This document shows positions 43,405 through 55,996 of a stretch of 64,000 bases of DNA, piece by piece; the first letter of the stretch is position 1; each line of letters begins with the position of its first letter. This DNA comes from Novosphingobium sp. SG707 (lineage in GTDB: Bacteria > Pseudomonadota > Alphaproteobacteria > Sphingomonadales > Sphingomonadaceae): the NCBI RefSeq assembly GCF_012275515.1, contig NZ_JAAZQL010000002.1:62001-126000 (forward strand), given 5' to 3'. The notes below the pieces were generated by a model, which was not told the DNA's origin, searched no databases, and saw only the letters and a list, made by a program, of their open reading frames with translations. The translations under genes and the position numbers were made by a program.

Positions 43405-44673
43405 ATGATGCGCGATACGAATAGCCAGCCTCTGGCTCGTGAGGCGATGGCCTATGTCTTGGCCGGGGGGCGGGGCAGCAGGCTCAAGGAACTGACCGAC
43501 AATCGCGCTAAGCCTGCGGTCTATTTCGGGGGAATGAGCCGGATCATCGACTTTGCCCTGTCGAATGCGATCAATTCAGGGATCAGGCGCATCGGCGTGG
43601 CCACGCAGTACAAGGCGCACAGCCTGATCCGCCACATGAACCGCGCGTGGAATTTCATGCGCCCGGAACGTAACGAAAGCTTCGACATCCTGCCCGCCAG
43701 CCAGCGCGTATCCGAAACCCAGTGGTACGAGGGTACCGCCGACGCCGTTTATCAGAATATCGATATCATCGAGAGCTATGGTCCCAAATATATGGTCATC
43801 CTGGCGGGCGACCATATCTATAAAATGGACTATGAACTGATGCTGCGCCAGCATGTGAACAGCGGCGCGGATGTGACGATCGGCTGTCTGGTGGTCCCGC
43901 AAAAGGAGGCCAGCGGCTTTGGCGTGATGGCGGTGGACGGCAATGATGTCATCACCGATTTCGTCGAAAAGCCGATCAATCCGCCCGAAATTCCGGGCAA
44001 GCCGGGCTGGTCGCTGGCGTCGATGGGCATTTATGTGTTCGACACCAAATTTCTGTTCGAACTGCTGCGCGAGGATGCGGCCAATCCGATCAGCACGCAT
44101 GATTTCGGCAATGATCTGATCCCCAAGATCGTCAAGGGCGGCAAGGCGGTGGCGCATCGCTTTACCGAAAGCTGTGTTCGGGCGGCCGATGAGATCGGCG
44201 AATATTGGCGCGATGTCGGCACGCTGGATGCTTATTTCGAGACCAATCTCGATCTGACCGATACCGTGCCGATGCTCAACATGTATGACCGCGACTGGCG
44301 CATCTGGACCGATCAGGTCGTGGCCGCGCCCGCCAAATTCGTCCATGACGAGGAAGGGCGCCGGGGCCATGCGATCCGTTCGCTGATCTCGCAGGACTGC
44401 ATCGTGTCGGGCGCGACGGCCTATCGCTCGCTGCTGTTTACGGGCGTGAAGATGGGCAGTTGGTCCGAGGTCAATGAGGCGGTGATCCTGCCCTATTGCA
44501 ACATCGGGCGTCATGCCAAACTCTCGCGCGTGATCATCGATTCGGGCGTGCGCATCCCGGAAGGTCTGGTGGTGGGCGAGGACCCCGAACTGGACGCCAA
44601 GCGTTTCCGCCGCACTGAAAACGGCGTCTGCCTCATCACCAAGCGGATGATACAGGCGCTGGATCTGGATTGA
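43405..44673 (+). CDS. glgC: Glucose-1-phosphate adenylyltransferase (ADP-glucose pyrophosphorylase)
   Basis: This 422-residue enzyme makes ADP-glucose, the glycogen precursor, and is the usual allosteric control point. The nucleotide-binding motif is [14 protein letters not shown], followed by AKPAVYFGG. The substrate site includes FVEKP and [17 protein letters not shown]-terminal left-handed beta-helix ([18 protein letters not shown]) follows. The ATG at 43405 is preceded by GGGAGGG. Its stop is followed within 15 bases by glgA. Confidence 0.96.
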   Translation: MMRDTNSQPLAREAMAYVLAGGRGSRLKELTDNRAKPAVYFGGMSRIIDFALSNAINSGIRRIGVATQYKAHSLIRHMNRAWNFMRPERNESFDILPASQRVSETQWYEGTADAVYQNIDIIESYGPKYMVILAGDHIYKMDYELMLRQHVNSGADVTIGCLVVPQKEASGFGVMAVDGNDVITDFVEKPINPPEIPGKPGWSLASMGIYVFDTKFLFELLREDAANPISTHDFGNDLIPKIVKGGKAVAHRFTESCVRAADEIGEYWRDVGTLDAYFETNLDLTDTVPMLNMYDRDWRIWTDQVVAAPAKFVHDEEGRRGHAIRSLISQDCIVSGATAYRSLLFTGVKMGSWSEVNEAVILPYCNIGRHAKLSRVIIDSGVRIPEGLVVGEDPELDAKRFRRTENGVCLITKRMIQALDLD

Positions 44674-44687
44674 AGGGATTGGGAGAC

Positions 44688-47850
<3,163 letters not shown>

Positions 47851-47851
<1 letters not shown>

Positions 47852-49632
47852 TGGCGCGTTACGGCGCGTGGGTAGAGGCGGGCGCGACCCATTTCGCGGT
47901 GCGCGCCCCGCTGGCCGCTGCGGTGTGGCTCTGCCTGTTTGAAGGGCAGGCTGAGGTGTGCGTTGCTATGGCGCGCGAAGGGGATAATTGGCGCGTCAGC
48001 CTGCCGGGAGACCGGGCAGGCGCGCGCTATGGCTATCGCGCCGATGGGACGTGGGATCCGCAAAACGGGCGCTGGTTCGATCCGGCCAAATTGCTGGTCG
48101 ATCCCTATGCGGTGGAATTGGATCGCCGCTTTGTTCAGGATCCGATGCTGGCGGTCTATGGCGTGGATACGGGGGCGATTGTGCCGCGTGCGATTGTGCC
48201 GGGCGCAATGCCGCCGGTCGCGCCTCTGCCGCCCTGTTTCGCGCCGGGCGGGTTGATCTATGAGGTCAATGTGCGCGGCTTTACCCTGCTGCACCCCGAT
48301 GTGCCGGAGGCGCAGCGCGGGACGGTGGCGGCGCTGGCGCATCCCGCGATTATCGCGTATTTGAAGAAGCTGGGCGTGGGCGCGGTGGAGCTGATGCCGA
48401 TTGTGGCCTGGCTGGATGAGCGCCATTTGCCGCCCTTGGGTCTGCGCAATTTCTGGGGTTATAATCCGGTGGCGATGATGGCGCTGGACCCCGGCCTGTG
48501 CCCCGGCGGGGTGATGGAATTGCGCGAGACGGTGGCGGCTTTGCGCGCCGAGGGGATCGGGGTGATCCTTGATCTGGTGTTCAACCATACGGGTGAGAGC
48601 GATGTGCTGGGCGGCGTGCTGTCGCTGCGCGGGCTGGATGATGCGGCCTATGCCCATGCGCCGGATGGGGCGCTGATCAACGATACGGGTTGCGGGAATA
48701 CGCTGGATTTTGCCAATCCGGCGGTGCGCGAATTGACGCTGGCGGCGCTGCGGCATTTTGTTGTCACATGCGGGGTGGATGGGTTTCGCTTCGATCTGGC
48801 GCCGGTGATCGCGCGCGGGCCGGGGTTTGATCCCGATGCGCCGATCTTTGCCGAGATCGCCGGTGATCCCGTTCTGGCCGACCGGGTGATGATTGCCGAG
48901 CCGTGGGATATCGGGCCGGGCGGCTATCAATTGGGGCGCTTTCCGGCGGGCTGGCTGGAATGGAATGATGCGTTTCGCGATGATGTGCGGCGGTTCTGGA
49001 AGGGCGAGGGAGGGCTGGGCGCGCTGGCCACGCGGATGGCGGGCAGCGCGGATGTGTTTGGCGAGCAGCAATGCCGCAGCGTCAATTTCCTGGCCGCGCA
49101 TGATGGCTTCACGCTGGCCGATATGGTGGCCTATGAACAGCGCCACAACCACGCCAATGGCGAGGATAACCGCGATGGGCATGGCGAGAATCACAGCTGG
49201 AACAATGGCGTTGAGGGACCAAGCGATTCGCCCGAGGTGAACGCGCGGCGGGGGGCGGATGCGCGCGCGCTGCTGGGCACTTTGTTCGCCTCGACCGGCA
49301 CGATCATGCTGAGCGCGGGCGATGAATTTGGCCGGACGCAGCAGGGCAACAACAATGCCTATTGTCAGGACAGCGCGATCGGCTGGGTCGACTGGTCGGC
49401 GCGGGACGAGGCGCTGGAGGATGATGTCGCGGCGCTTTCGGCCCGGCGGCGGGCGGGGGATTTCGCGCAATTTCCGCGTGATGGGCGCTGGCTGGCGCGC
49501 GATGGGGCGGCAATGGCGGCGGCGGATTGGGAAGCGCCGGGGGCGGGCTATGTCGCCCATGTTTCCGATGATCCCGACAGGCCGCAGGGGTGGCGGATTG
49601 ACCGGGACAATCGGCGTGCTGAAATTTTATGA
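47851..49632 (+). CDS. glgX: Glycogen debranching enzyme GlgX
   Basis: This 593-residue isoamylase-type GH13 enzyme removes alpha-1,6 branches left by the phosphorylase. A short N-terminal CBM48 region (WLCLFEGQAEVCVAMAREGD) precedes the catalytic regions ILDLVFNHTGESD, GVDGFRFDLAPVIA (nucleophile) and RVMIAEPWDIGPGGY (acid/base). A GlgX block NFLAAHDGFTLADMVAY is also present. The protein is somewhat shorter than E. coli GlgX (657 residues), mainly at the C-terminus. It is the last gene of the glycogen operon; its TGA overlaps the AAGATATATCTT palindrome. Confidence 0.93.
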
Positions 49633-49643
49633 AGATATATCTT
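49632..49643. promoter_or_regulatory. Perfect palindrome, candidate operator of the PadR-type regulator
   Basis: The 12-base perfect palindrome AAGATATATCTT lies between the glgX stop and the padR-type gene start at 49701. AT-rich palindromes of this kind upstream of PadR genes often bind the regulator itself. Autoregulation is inferred. Confidence 0.5.
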
Positions 49644-49700
49644 GAAGGTTTTTGAAATTCTCCTACATTCGGCTTCATGACCGATATGAAGGAGTATGCC

Positions 49701-50375
49701 ATGTTCGGATCGAACATCGGAAAACACGGGCGCAGGGGTGCCCACGGCTTTGACCATCACGGCTTTGGCCATCACGGCCATCACGGCCACCACGGGCGCT
49801 TTGCCGCCGGTTTTGAGGGCGGCTTTGAAGGCGGCCCGTTCGGGCGCGGCGGTTTTGGAGGCGGTTTCGGCGGCGGCGGCTTTGGTGGCGGGCGCGGTTT
49901 CGGCGGGCGCCGGGGCAAGCTGTATGACGGCGATGAATTGCGCCTGCTCGTCCTCGCGCTGCTGGCCGATGCGCCTCAGCATGGGTATCAGATCATCCGC
50001 GCCTTTGCCGAACAATCGGGCGGCGCCTATCAGCCCAGCCCCGGCGTGCTTTACCCGCTGCTGGTGATGCTGAGCGAAATGGAGCTGGTGGTCGAGGTGG
50101 ACACTGCCGGGGGCAAGCGCCGCCTGTTTGCCATCAGCGATCTTGGCCGCGCCGAGATCGAGGGCAAGGGCGAGCAGATCGAGGCGCTCTTTGCCCGGTT
50201 GAAAGCCCTGGCCGCGCAGGCCGAGCGGACCGATGGCGCCCCGGTGCGCCGCGCGGTCCACAATCTGCGCGCCGCCGTGATGGAGCGGCTGGGCCGCGAA
50301 GGGGCGGGCGAGGATCTGCCTTTTGAAGTGGCCCGTATCATTGATGAGGCCACGCAGAAGATCGAGAGGCTGTAA
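49701..50375 (+). CDS. PadR family regulator with His/Gly-rich N-terminal extension (YqjI-like)
   Basis: This 224-residue regulator has two parts. Residues 1 to about 75 are low complexity, first His-rich (HGFDHHGFGHHGHHGHHG) then Gly/Phe-rich (GGFGGGFGGGGFGGGRGFGG). The PadR winged helix follows (ELRLLVLALLADAPQHGYQIIRAF, then QPSPGVLYPLL), and a C-terminal helical dimerisation domain ends the protein. E. coli YqjI has the same layout, a metal-binding His/Cys-rich leader plus PadR, and responds to nickel. A metal-sensing role is inferred from this. The start at 49701 follows GGAG at 6-base spacing, better than the ATGs upstream. Confidence 0.85.
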   Translation: MFGSNIGKHGRRGAHGFDHHGFGHHGHHGHHGRFAAGFEGGFEGGPFGRGGFGGGFGGGGFGGGRGFGGRRGKLYDGDELRLLVLALLADAPQHGYQIIRAFAEQSGGAYQPSPGVLYPLLVMLSEMELVVEVDTAGGKRRLFAISDLGRAEIEGKGEQIEALFARLKALAAQAERTDGAPVRRAVHNLRAAVMERLGREGAGEDLPFEVARIIDEATQKIERL

Positions 50376-50624
50376 TTCCTATTCAGCGCGCCGACAGCCA
50401 TTCTGTTCGATAAGCAGGCTACAGCGCAAAACTGCGCATTGTGGGGCAGGGGGCGGCAAGGCCAGAGAAAATGCCCGATGTTTGCGTTGATTATGAACGC
50501 TGACGGGCCTTTCTCAACGCTTGCTTTCCCCGCCACTTTGCGGGCATGAGCGCCGATGAAAAAGACGGTCGGGATGATTCTGCGTGAATTGCCGGGCCGG
50601 GCCTTTCGCTTGAAAAGAGGATGA
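50376..50624. other. Intergenic region upstream of the cytochrome c gene
   Basis: These 249 bases have no supported gene. The end closest to the cytochrome carries its AAAGAGG ribosome site. No distinct regulatory motif was recognised. Confidence 0.4.
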
Positions 50625-51023
50625 ATGACGATGTCGCGACTGTTTACCCCCGCTGCCGCGCTGGTGGCTGCCGCCACGATGGCTCTGGGCTTTGCCGCTC
50701 CTGCTGCTGCTGCCGGTGATCCTGCCAAGGGCGCGGCCTCGTTCAAGACCAAGTGCCAGCTGTGCCATGTGATCGGCGCGGGCCAGAAGGGCACCATGGC
50801 CCCCAACCTGCTGGGCGTGGTTGGCCGCAAGGCCGGTTCCACCGATTTCGCGATGTATTCGCCCCAGCTCAAGGCCTATGGCAAGACCTGGACCCCGGCG
50901 CTGATCGATCAGTGGATTTCGGGTCCGACCAAGCTGGTGCCCGGCAGCCGCATGGCGATGGTGATCCCCGATGCGGCCGAACGCGCCAACATCGTGGCCT
51001 ATCTGGGCACGCTGAAGAAGTAA
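50625..51023 (+). CDS. Class I c-type cytochrome
   Basis: This 132-residue small periplasmic cytochrome c has a signal peptide (LVAAATMALGFAAPAAAA). The heme site is CQLCH near the mature N-terminus; a Met in GSRMAMVIP supplies the sixth ligand, and the C-terminal helix is NIVAYLGTLKK. It resembles cytochrome c2/c552 electron carriers and could serve the terminal oxidases or the amine dehydrogenases upstream; the partner is not shown by context. A strong terminator follows. Confidence 0.9.
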   Translation: MTMSRLFTPAAALVAAATMALGFAAPAAAAGDPAKGAASFKTKCQLCHVIGAGQKGTMAPNLLGVVGRKAGSTDFAMYSPQLKAYGKTWTPALIDQWISGPTKLVPGSRMAMVIPDAAERANIVAYLGTLKK

Positions 51024-51043
51024 GCCTGTTTCAGGTTTCGCAT

Positions 51044-51078
51044 AAGGGGGCGGAAGGCTTGGGCTTTCCGCCCCCTTT
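51044..51078 (+). terminator. Rho-independent-like terminator after the cytochrome c gene
   Basis: A perfect 12-base stem AAGGGGGCGGAA/TTCCGCCCCCTT surrounds a 10-base loop, 20 bases past the stop. The 3' arm ends in TTT, and the stem is very strong. Confidence 0.75.
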
Positions 51079-51119
51079 GCGTTGGTGTCCGACCGGGCGT
51101 TGGTGCTAATAGACGGGCG

Positions 51120-51818
51120 ATGGAAAAGCCTTCCACTCGAACGCGCCTTGCCGCCGCCGTGCTGGCGGGCGGTGTGCAGGGGCTGGTGCTGCTGGCCTTG
51201 CTGGGGCTGGGGCGCGGGGTCGATGGCCTGCGTCAGGGCGCGGTGGGCGCGATGGAGAGCGTCGATTTCACCCTGCCGCCGCCCCCCCCCGAACCGCAGG
51301 CAGAGCCCAAACCCCAGACCGCCGCGCCCGCCGCGCCCAAGGGGGCCGCGGGCGACAAGGCCGTGCCGCGCCCTGTGGCGGCGCCCAAACCCGTCGTGGC
51401 GCTGCGCCCGATCGTGGCGCCCCCGGTGGCGGGCAGCGGAACGGCGCAATCCTCGGGCGCGAGCAGCGGGGCGGGCACCGGCGCCGCCCAATCGGGGGAT
51501 GGCGGCGGCGCGGGAGGCAGCGGCACGGGGCAGGGCGGGGGCGGCCCGGCGGTCAAGATCGCGGGCACAATCACCGCGCGCGATTATCCGCGCGAGGGGC
51601 GCGAGGCGCGGATCGGCGATTATGTCATCGTGGCGATCACGGTGGGCGTCGATGGCCGCCCCATCGCCTGTCGCATCCATCGGCCCAGCCGCGACCCCGC
51701 CGCCGATGCTCTGACCTGCCGGATGGTGATGGAGCGGTTCCGCTTCAATCCCGCACGCGACGGGGCCGGTCGGCCGGTCGAATCGGTCTTTGGGTGGAAG
51801 CAGAGCTGGTTCCTGTGA
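51120..51818 (+). CDS. TonB-like energy transducer protein
   Basis: This 232-residue protein has the TonB plan: an N-terminal membrane anchor (VLAGGVQGLVLLALLGLGRG), then a long periplasmic Pro/Ala/Gly-rich linker with several PPP and KP pairs. The C-terminal TonB-like domain comprises VAITVGVDGRPIACRIHRPS, DALTCRMVMERFRFNPARD and W near the end. TonB couples the proton gradient to outer-membrane receptors. No exbB or exbD gene is adjacent. The Gly/Ser-rich stretch before the C-terminal domain is longer than usual, so it may be a TonB paralogue rather than the main one. Confidence 0.8.
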   Translation: MEKPSTRTRLAAAVLAGGVQGLVLLALLGLGRGVDGLRQGAVGAMESVDFTLPPPPPEPQAEPKPQTAAPAAPKGAAGDKAVPRPVAAPKPVVALRPIVAPPVAGSGTAQSSGASSGAGTGAAQSGDGGGAGGSGTGQGGGGPAVKIAGTITARDYPREGREARIGDYVIVAITVGVDGRPIACRIHRPSRDPAADALTCRMVMERFRFNPARDGAGRPVESVFGWKQSWFL

Positions 51819-51859
51819 ATAGGAATCGGGGCCTCTTGGGTTTGGGCCGCGCTTGAATT

Positions 51860-52312
51860 ATGAACAGGCCCATGATCGCGCATACTATCCAGCTTGCCCT
51901 TGCCCCGGTTTTCGTACTGGTGGCGATCGGCAATATCATGAACATCCTGTCCACGCGGCTGGGCCGGATCGTGGACCGGGCGCGCGCTTTGCAAAAGCTC
52001 TATGGCGAAACCACCGGGGCGGCGCATGACATTGTCGTGCTGGAAATGCGGCAGGTCGATCTGCGTATTCAGTTGAACACCAAGGCTATTCGCGTGCTGG
52101 TGATGTCGGGCCTGTGCATCGGGCTGACGGTGGCGATCCTGTTTCTGGAGGAAATGGTGTCGGTGCCGCTCGAGCGCGTGGCGGCGGGGGGCTTTCTGAT
52201 CTCGGTGGCGCTGCTGATGTGGGGATTGTGGCTCTTCCTGCGCGAGACGCAGATTGCCGCCGAGATCCTGCGCATTCCGGAAAAATACCTCGAATCGCAT
52301 CGGGAACTCTGA
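51860..52312 (+). CDS. DUF2721 family membrane protein
   Basis: This 150-residue membrane protein of unknown function has three hydrophobic segments. The family pattern IQLALAPVFVLVAIGNIMNILSTRLGRIVDRAR is abbreviated as APVFVLVAIG and TRLGRIVDRAR. Later segments are VLVMSGLCIGLTVAILFLEE and GGFLISVALLMWGLWLFL. DUF2721 proteins are widespread and uncharacterised. Either of two ATGs (51860 or 51872) may be the start. It is convergent with the tad cluster. Confidence 0.82.
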   Translation: MNRPMIAHTIQLALAPVFVLVAIGNIMNILSTRLGRIVDRARALQKLYGETTGAAHDIVVLEMRQVDLRIQLNTKAIRVLVMSGLCIGLTVAILFLEEMVSVPLERVAAGGFLISVALLMWGLWLFLRETQIAAEILRIPEKYLESHREL

Positions 52313-52701
52313 GGTAGGCATAATCGCCCCTCCGCAGGCCAATGCGGATAAGAGGCCGTGGACCGGCAGACATGCGGGCCGCCTTGGTGCGCAAGGGCGG
52401 CGCTTTGGCGCTTTGGCGAAGGGCAGGGCAAACGCCGGTGTCCCTGCTCGGCCCTCATCAGCCGGGTGGATGGCGGCCGGGCTCGCAGGCTTCCGTCCAT
52501 CCTTTTGATCCCGCTGGCTTTTTGGCGGTTGGGTGTGCGCGGCTGAGATGCCGCCGCCTTTGCCCCGCAACGCCTGCCGGTCCTCCCTTGCCGGGGCCGG
52601 CTGGGGGGCTGTCGACGGCCCCCGATGCGGATCTCGGCGCGGGATGGTGGCGGCTTATAACCGGAATGGTTTTCTGTAGGACAGAGTCTTTGTTCGCGGG
52701 C
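52313..52701. other. Intergenic region between DUF2721 and tadC
   Basis: These 389 bases lie between convergent genes. Open frames cross it but none has a credible start, ribosome site or family similarity. The palindromic element seen at other convergent junctions is absent. No Flp pilin gene, which might be expected near a tad cluster, was recognised. Confidence 0.5.
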
Positions 52702-53721
52702 TTATTTCTTGGTCGCCGCCGGGCCGCTGCTGAAGGCGTCGGCAATCGAACAGGCCGCCGGGCCAAGGATGACGATGAACAGCACCGGCAGAATGAACAG
52801 GATCAGCGGCACGGTCATGATCGCCGGCAGACGGGCGGCCTTTTCCTCGGCGCGCATCATGCGTTCGTTGCGGAATTCGGCGGACAGCACGCGCAGCGCC
52901 GAGGCCAGCGGGGTGCCGTAGCGCTCGGTCTGGATCATCGTCGTCACCACCCCGCGCACCGAGTCGAGCGCCACGCGATAGGCAAGGTTTTCAAAGGCCT
53001 GGCGCCGTTCGGACAGGAAGGACAGCTCGATGGCGGTCAGCGCGAATTCATCGCCCAGTTCGGGATAGGCCCGCCCCAGTTCCTTGGCCACGCGCGAAAA
53101 GGCCGCGTCCACCGTCAGGCCCGCCTCGGCGCAGATCACCAGCAGATCGAGCGCGTCGGGCAGGCCCTTGCGGATCGCGGCGGTGCGCTTGGTGATCAGG
53201 TTCTGGACATAGATGTCGGGGCCTTTGTAGCCGCCCACGACGGCGGCGGCAAAGCCCATGAATTTCTTGAAATCGGTCCATTGCGGGAAATAATTGACCC
53301 AATAGATCATGATCGCCGCCAGGCCGCCCAGAATGATCGGCGCCACCATACGGCCAAAAATGATCGCGACGGCCCATTCCTTGTTGCGGATGCCCGCCTG
53401 CGCCAGCTTTTGCTGGGCATCGGCCAACTGGCTGTCCTGCAGCACTTTGAGCTTGTCGAGGATCGAGCGGATGGCGTCGGTCGTGTCGGAACGGCGCACG
53501 ATATTGGCGCGTTTTTTGGGCGTATGGGCAACGATGCCCGCCTTGAGCTGTTCGCGCCTTTCGTTGAGCGCCTTCACCCGCTTCTGCATCGGATCGCGCA
53601 CGGTCAGCGCGGCATAGATCGCCACCATCACCATGATCGCGGCCACACCCGCCAGCAGCGTGCCGACGAAAAACACGTCAAAGCCCAGAATATGGGGGTG
53701 GGTTGCGGCTGTCTGGTCCAT
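52702..53721 (-). CDS. tadC: Tad pilus inner-membrane protein TadC
   Basis: This 339-residue type II secretion F-like membrane protein has an N-terminal transmembrane segment and a cytoplasmic domain with the conserved RKGLPDALDLLVICAEAGLTVDAAF. Further motifs are ERYGTPLASALRVLSAE, and RAEEKAARLPAIMTVPLILFILP as the membrane hairpin. TadB and TadC form the inner-membrane platform of Flp pili. It is 12 bases downstream of tadB and is the last gene of the cluster. Confidence 0.92.
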   Translation of the reverse strand: MDQTAATHPHILGFDVFFVGTLLAGVAAIMVMVAIYAALTVRDPMQKRVKALNERREQLKAGIVAHTPKKRANIVRRSDTTDAIRSILDKLKVLQDSQLADAQQKLAQAGIRNKEWAVAIIFGRMVAPIILGGLAAIMIYWVNYFPQWTDFKKFMGFAAAVVGGYKGPDIYVQNLITKRTAAIRKGLPDALDLLVICAEAGLTVDAAFSRVAKELGRAYPELGDEFALTAIELSFLSERRQAFENLAYRVALDSVRGVVTTMIQTERYGTPLASALRVLSAEFRNERMMRAEEKAARLPAIMTVPLILFILPVLFIVILGPAACSIADAFSSGPAATKK

Positions 53722-53733
53722 CGCTTGGCCCCC

Positions 53734-54705
53734 TCAGATCTCGAAGCTGACCATTTTGGCCATGATGAACACGCCGATGCCCATCCATGTCAGCCCGCCA
53801 AGCCCGGTGATGATCAGGCGGTCATCGGAGAAAAACCCGGCCAGATATTGCGGATTGACCCAATTGATCATCAGAAACACCATGAAAGGCAGCGAACCGA
53901 CGATATAGGCCGAGGCTTTCGATTCCGAACTCATCGCCCGGATCTTCAGCTTCATCTGGGCGCGCTTGCGCAGAACATCGGCCAGATTGCCCAGCGTTTC
54001 GGCCAGATTGCCGCCCGTTTCGCGCTGGATGGCGATGGTGATGCAAAAGAAGTTGAATTCGGCCATGTTGAGCCGGTCGGCGGTGTCCTGCAGCGCTTCG
54101 TCCATGCCGCGCCCGATTTTGATGCGTTCGGTCACCAGCTTGAATTCCTGACCCACGGGGCCGGGCACTTCGGCCGAGACAATGCCCAGCGTTTCCGTGA
54201 CGGGCAGGCCGGAACGCAGGCCGCGCACCAGCAATTCGATGGCATCGGGAAACTTGGCGGTGAAATCATCGTAACGCTTACGGATCAGATAGCCCACCAC
54301 CATATGCGGCACGCCCGCCCCCACCAGCAGCCCCACCATCAGCGCGAGCATCAGCGAGCCGGTCTTGAGCCAGAGCAGCAGCGATACCACCGCCATCAGC
54401 CCGCCCGAGGCCTGAAGATATTGCTGGACGGTCCAGGTCTTGCCCGCGCGGTGCAGGCGCAACGCCAGCATTTCAAGCTGGGAACGCGGGCTGCCATCAT
54501 TGCTGATCATCGGGCGGCGCTGGGCCAGCGCGCGGCGCATCTGCGCCTCGACCTTGTCGGTCGCGCTTTCGGAATGGCGGAAACGCACCGATTGCAGCCG
54601 GCGCGCGCCCTCCTTGGCCGGCGAAGGCCCGCCAAAGGCCAGCGCCAGCAGCATCAGCAAGCCGCCTGCGCCAAAAGTGATCAGCAGGATCTGGACCGTG
54701 TCCAT
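53734..54705 (-). CDS. tadB: Tad pilus inner-membrane protein TadB
   Basis: This 323-residue T2SSF-domain protein has an N-terminal membrane segment (ILLITFGAGGLLMLLALAFG) and the motif FPDAIELLVRGLRSGLPVTETLGIV. A second block is IAIQRETGGNLAETLGNLADVLRKR, and C-terminal membrane segments follow. It pairs with TadC to anchor pilus assembly. It begins one base after the cpaE stop. In other alphaproteobacteria the CpaF/TadA ATPase gene normally lies between cpaE and tadB; it is missing here. Confidence 0.92.
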   Translation of the reverse strand: MDTVQILLITFGAGGLLMLLALAFGGPSPAKEGARRLQSVRFRHSESATDKVEAQMRRALAQRRPMISNDGSPRSQLEMLALRLHRAGKTWTVQQYLQASGGLMAVVSLLLWLKTGSLMLALMVGLLVGAGVPHMVVGYLIRKRYDDFTAKFPDAIELLVRGLRSGLPVTETLGIVSAEVPGPVGQEFKLVTERIKIGRGMDEALQDTADRLNMAEFNFFCITIAIQRETGGNLAETLGNLADVLRKRAQMKLKIRAMSSESKASAYIVGSLPFMVFLMINWVNPQYLAGFFSDDRLIITGLGGLTWMGIGVFIMAKMVSFEI

Positions 54706-54706
54706 A

Positions 54707-55993
54707 TCAGCGCGCCTTTTCTTTCGCCCCGTCCTTCTTGCCGCCCAGCAGGGCCATCAGATCGATCTTGCCCAGCAGCGATTTGCGCTCGGGTTGGGCC
54801 GCGCCTTCCTTGGCCTCGGTCGCAACCAGCGATTTGACCGCCATCGCCAGATCGCGCAGCGCCGCGCCCGCCTTGGTGGCGCGGTTGGCCTCGGCAAAGG
54901 TCTGGCCCAGCTTGGCGCAATGCACGGCGGCTTTGACGTCAAAGGGGATGGTCACGTTGATCTTGCGTTCGATCGAGGCTTCGAAATCGGCGCGGCTGAT
55001 TTCGGCGATGCCCGCCTGAACGCGGTTGGCCACCACCATCACCTGCGCGTGCGAGGCATTGGCGCGCAGCCACGAAAGAATGCGGATCGCATCGCGCGCG
55101 CCCGCCAGCGTCAGTTCCGTCACCAGCAGCACGACATTCACGTCCGCCAGCAGATGCGGGAAATTGATCAGCATGTTGCGTGGCAGGTCGATGACCGTGT
55201 GTTCAAAGGCGTGGCGGAATTCCTCCTCCAGCCGGACGAAGGCCGAACCATCGGTCAGCAGCGGATGGCTGATCGGCGCCTCGGCCGAGAGCAGCGAGAG
55301 ATGTTCGCCCGCCCGGATCATCGCGCGTTCGATGAACAATCCGTCGATGCGGCTGGGGTTTTCGATGGCGTCGGTCAGGCCGCGGCCCGGCTCCAGATCG
55401 AGGCTGAGCGCGCCGGTGCCGAAATGGATGTCCAGATCGAGCAGGGCGGTGGGCTGCTTGTGGTCGGTGGAAAACAGCCATGCGATCGAACTGGCCACGG
55501 TCGAGGCGCCGACGCCGCCGCGCGTGCCGATGACGGCGGTGCTCAGATGCGGCGTGTCCGAACCGGCCTCGCTGGCGCGCGGGGCATTGAGCATGTTCTG
55601 AGCCTGCACCAGCGCGTCGCGCATCAGACCCGAGGAGAGGGGCTTGAGCAGGTAATCGTGGATGCCGCTGCCCAGCAGGTCGCGGTAGAGGCGCACGTCA
55701 TTGACCTGGCCGATGGCGATCACCACCGTGCCGGGTTCGCACACTTCGGCCAGCGCGTTGATATCGCCCAGCGGGTCGCCGCTTTCCGACAGATCGACCA
55801 CCAGAATGGCGGGCGAGGAGGAGACCGAAAGCGCCTGAACCGCGCTGCGCAGGCCCCCGCGCGTGCATTTTTCCGGCGCCCAGCCGAAATCGGCGGCCAA
55901 GGGGCGCATCACATCCAGCGTCGCTTCGTCGCAGACATAGGCGGCGAAACTGTCGCGGTTTTGCGCCGCTCCGGGTTTCCATGGTGCGTTCAT
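54707..55993 (-). CDS. cpaE: Pilus localisation ATPase CpaE/TadZ
   Basis: This 428-residue protein combines an atypical receiver-like N-terminal domain (ILVVDLSESGDPLGDINALAE, GIHDYLLKPLS) with a MinD/ParA-type ATPase domain. The deviant Walker A reads IGTRGGVGASTVASSIAW and the strand 2 acid is LLDLDIHFGTGALSLDLEPG. CpaE positions the Tad machinery, in Caulobacter at the pole. It is encoded just after cpaD (3-base gap) and directly before tadB. Confidence 0.9.
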   Translation of the reverse strand: MNAPWKPGAAQNRDSFAAYVCDEATLDVMRPLAADFGWAPEKCTRGGLRSAVQALSVSSSPAILVVDLSESGDPLGDINALAEVCEPGTVVIAIGQVNDVRLYRDLLGSGIHDYLLKPLSSGLMRDALVQAQNMLNAPRASEAGSDTPHLSTAVIGTRGGVGASTVASSIAWLFSTDHKQPTALLDLDIHFGTGALSLDLEPGRGLTDAIENPSRIDGLFIERAMIRAGEHLSLLSAEAPISHPLLTDGSAFVRLEEEFRHAFEHTVIDLPRNMLINFPHLLADVNVVLLVTELTLAGARDAIRILSWLRANASHAQVMVVANRVQAGIAEISRADFEASIERKINVTIPFDVKAAVHCAKLGQTFAEANRATKAGAALRDLAMAVKSLVATEAKEGAAQPERKSLLGKIDLMALLGGKKDGAKEKAR

Positions 55994-55996
55994 GGC

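Noticed and set aside
52342..54837. 831-codon plus-strand frame over tadC/tadB
   Set aside because: His/Gln/Arg-rich, and it covers two strongly supported minus-strand tad genes. The part before 52702 has no credible start.
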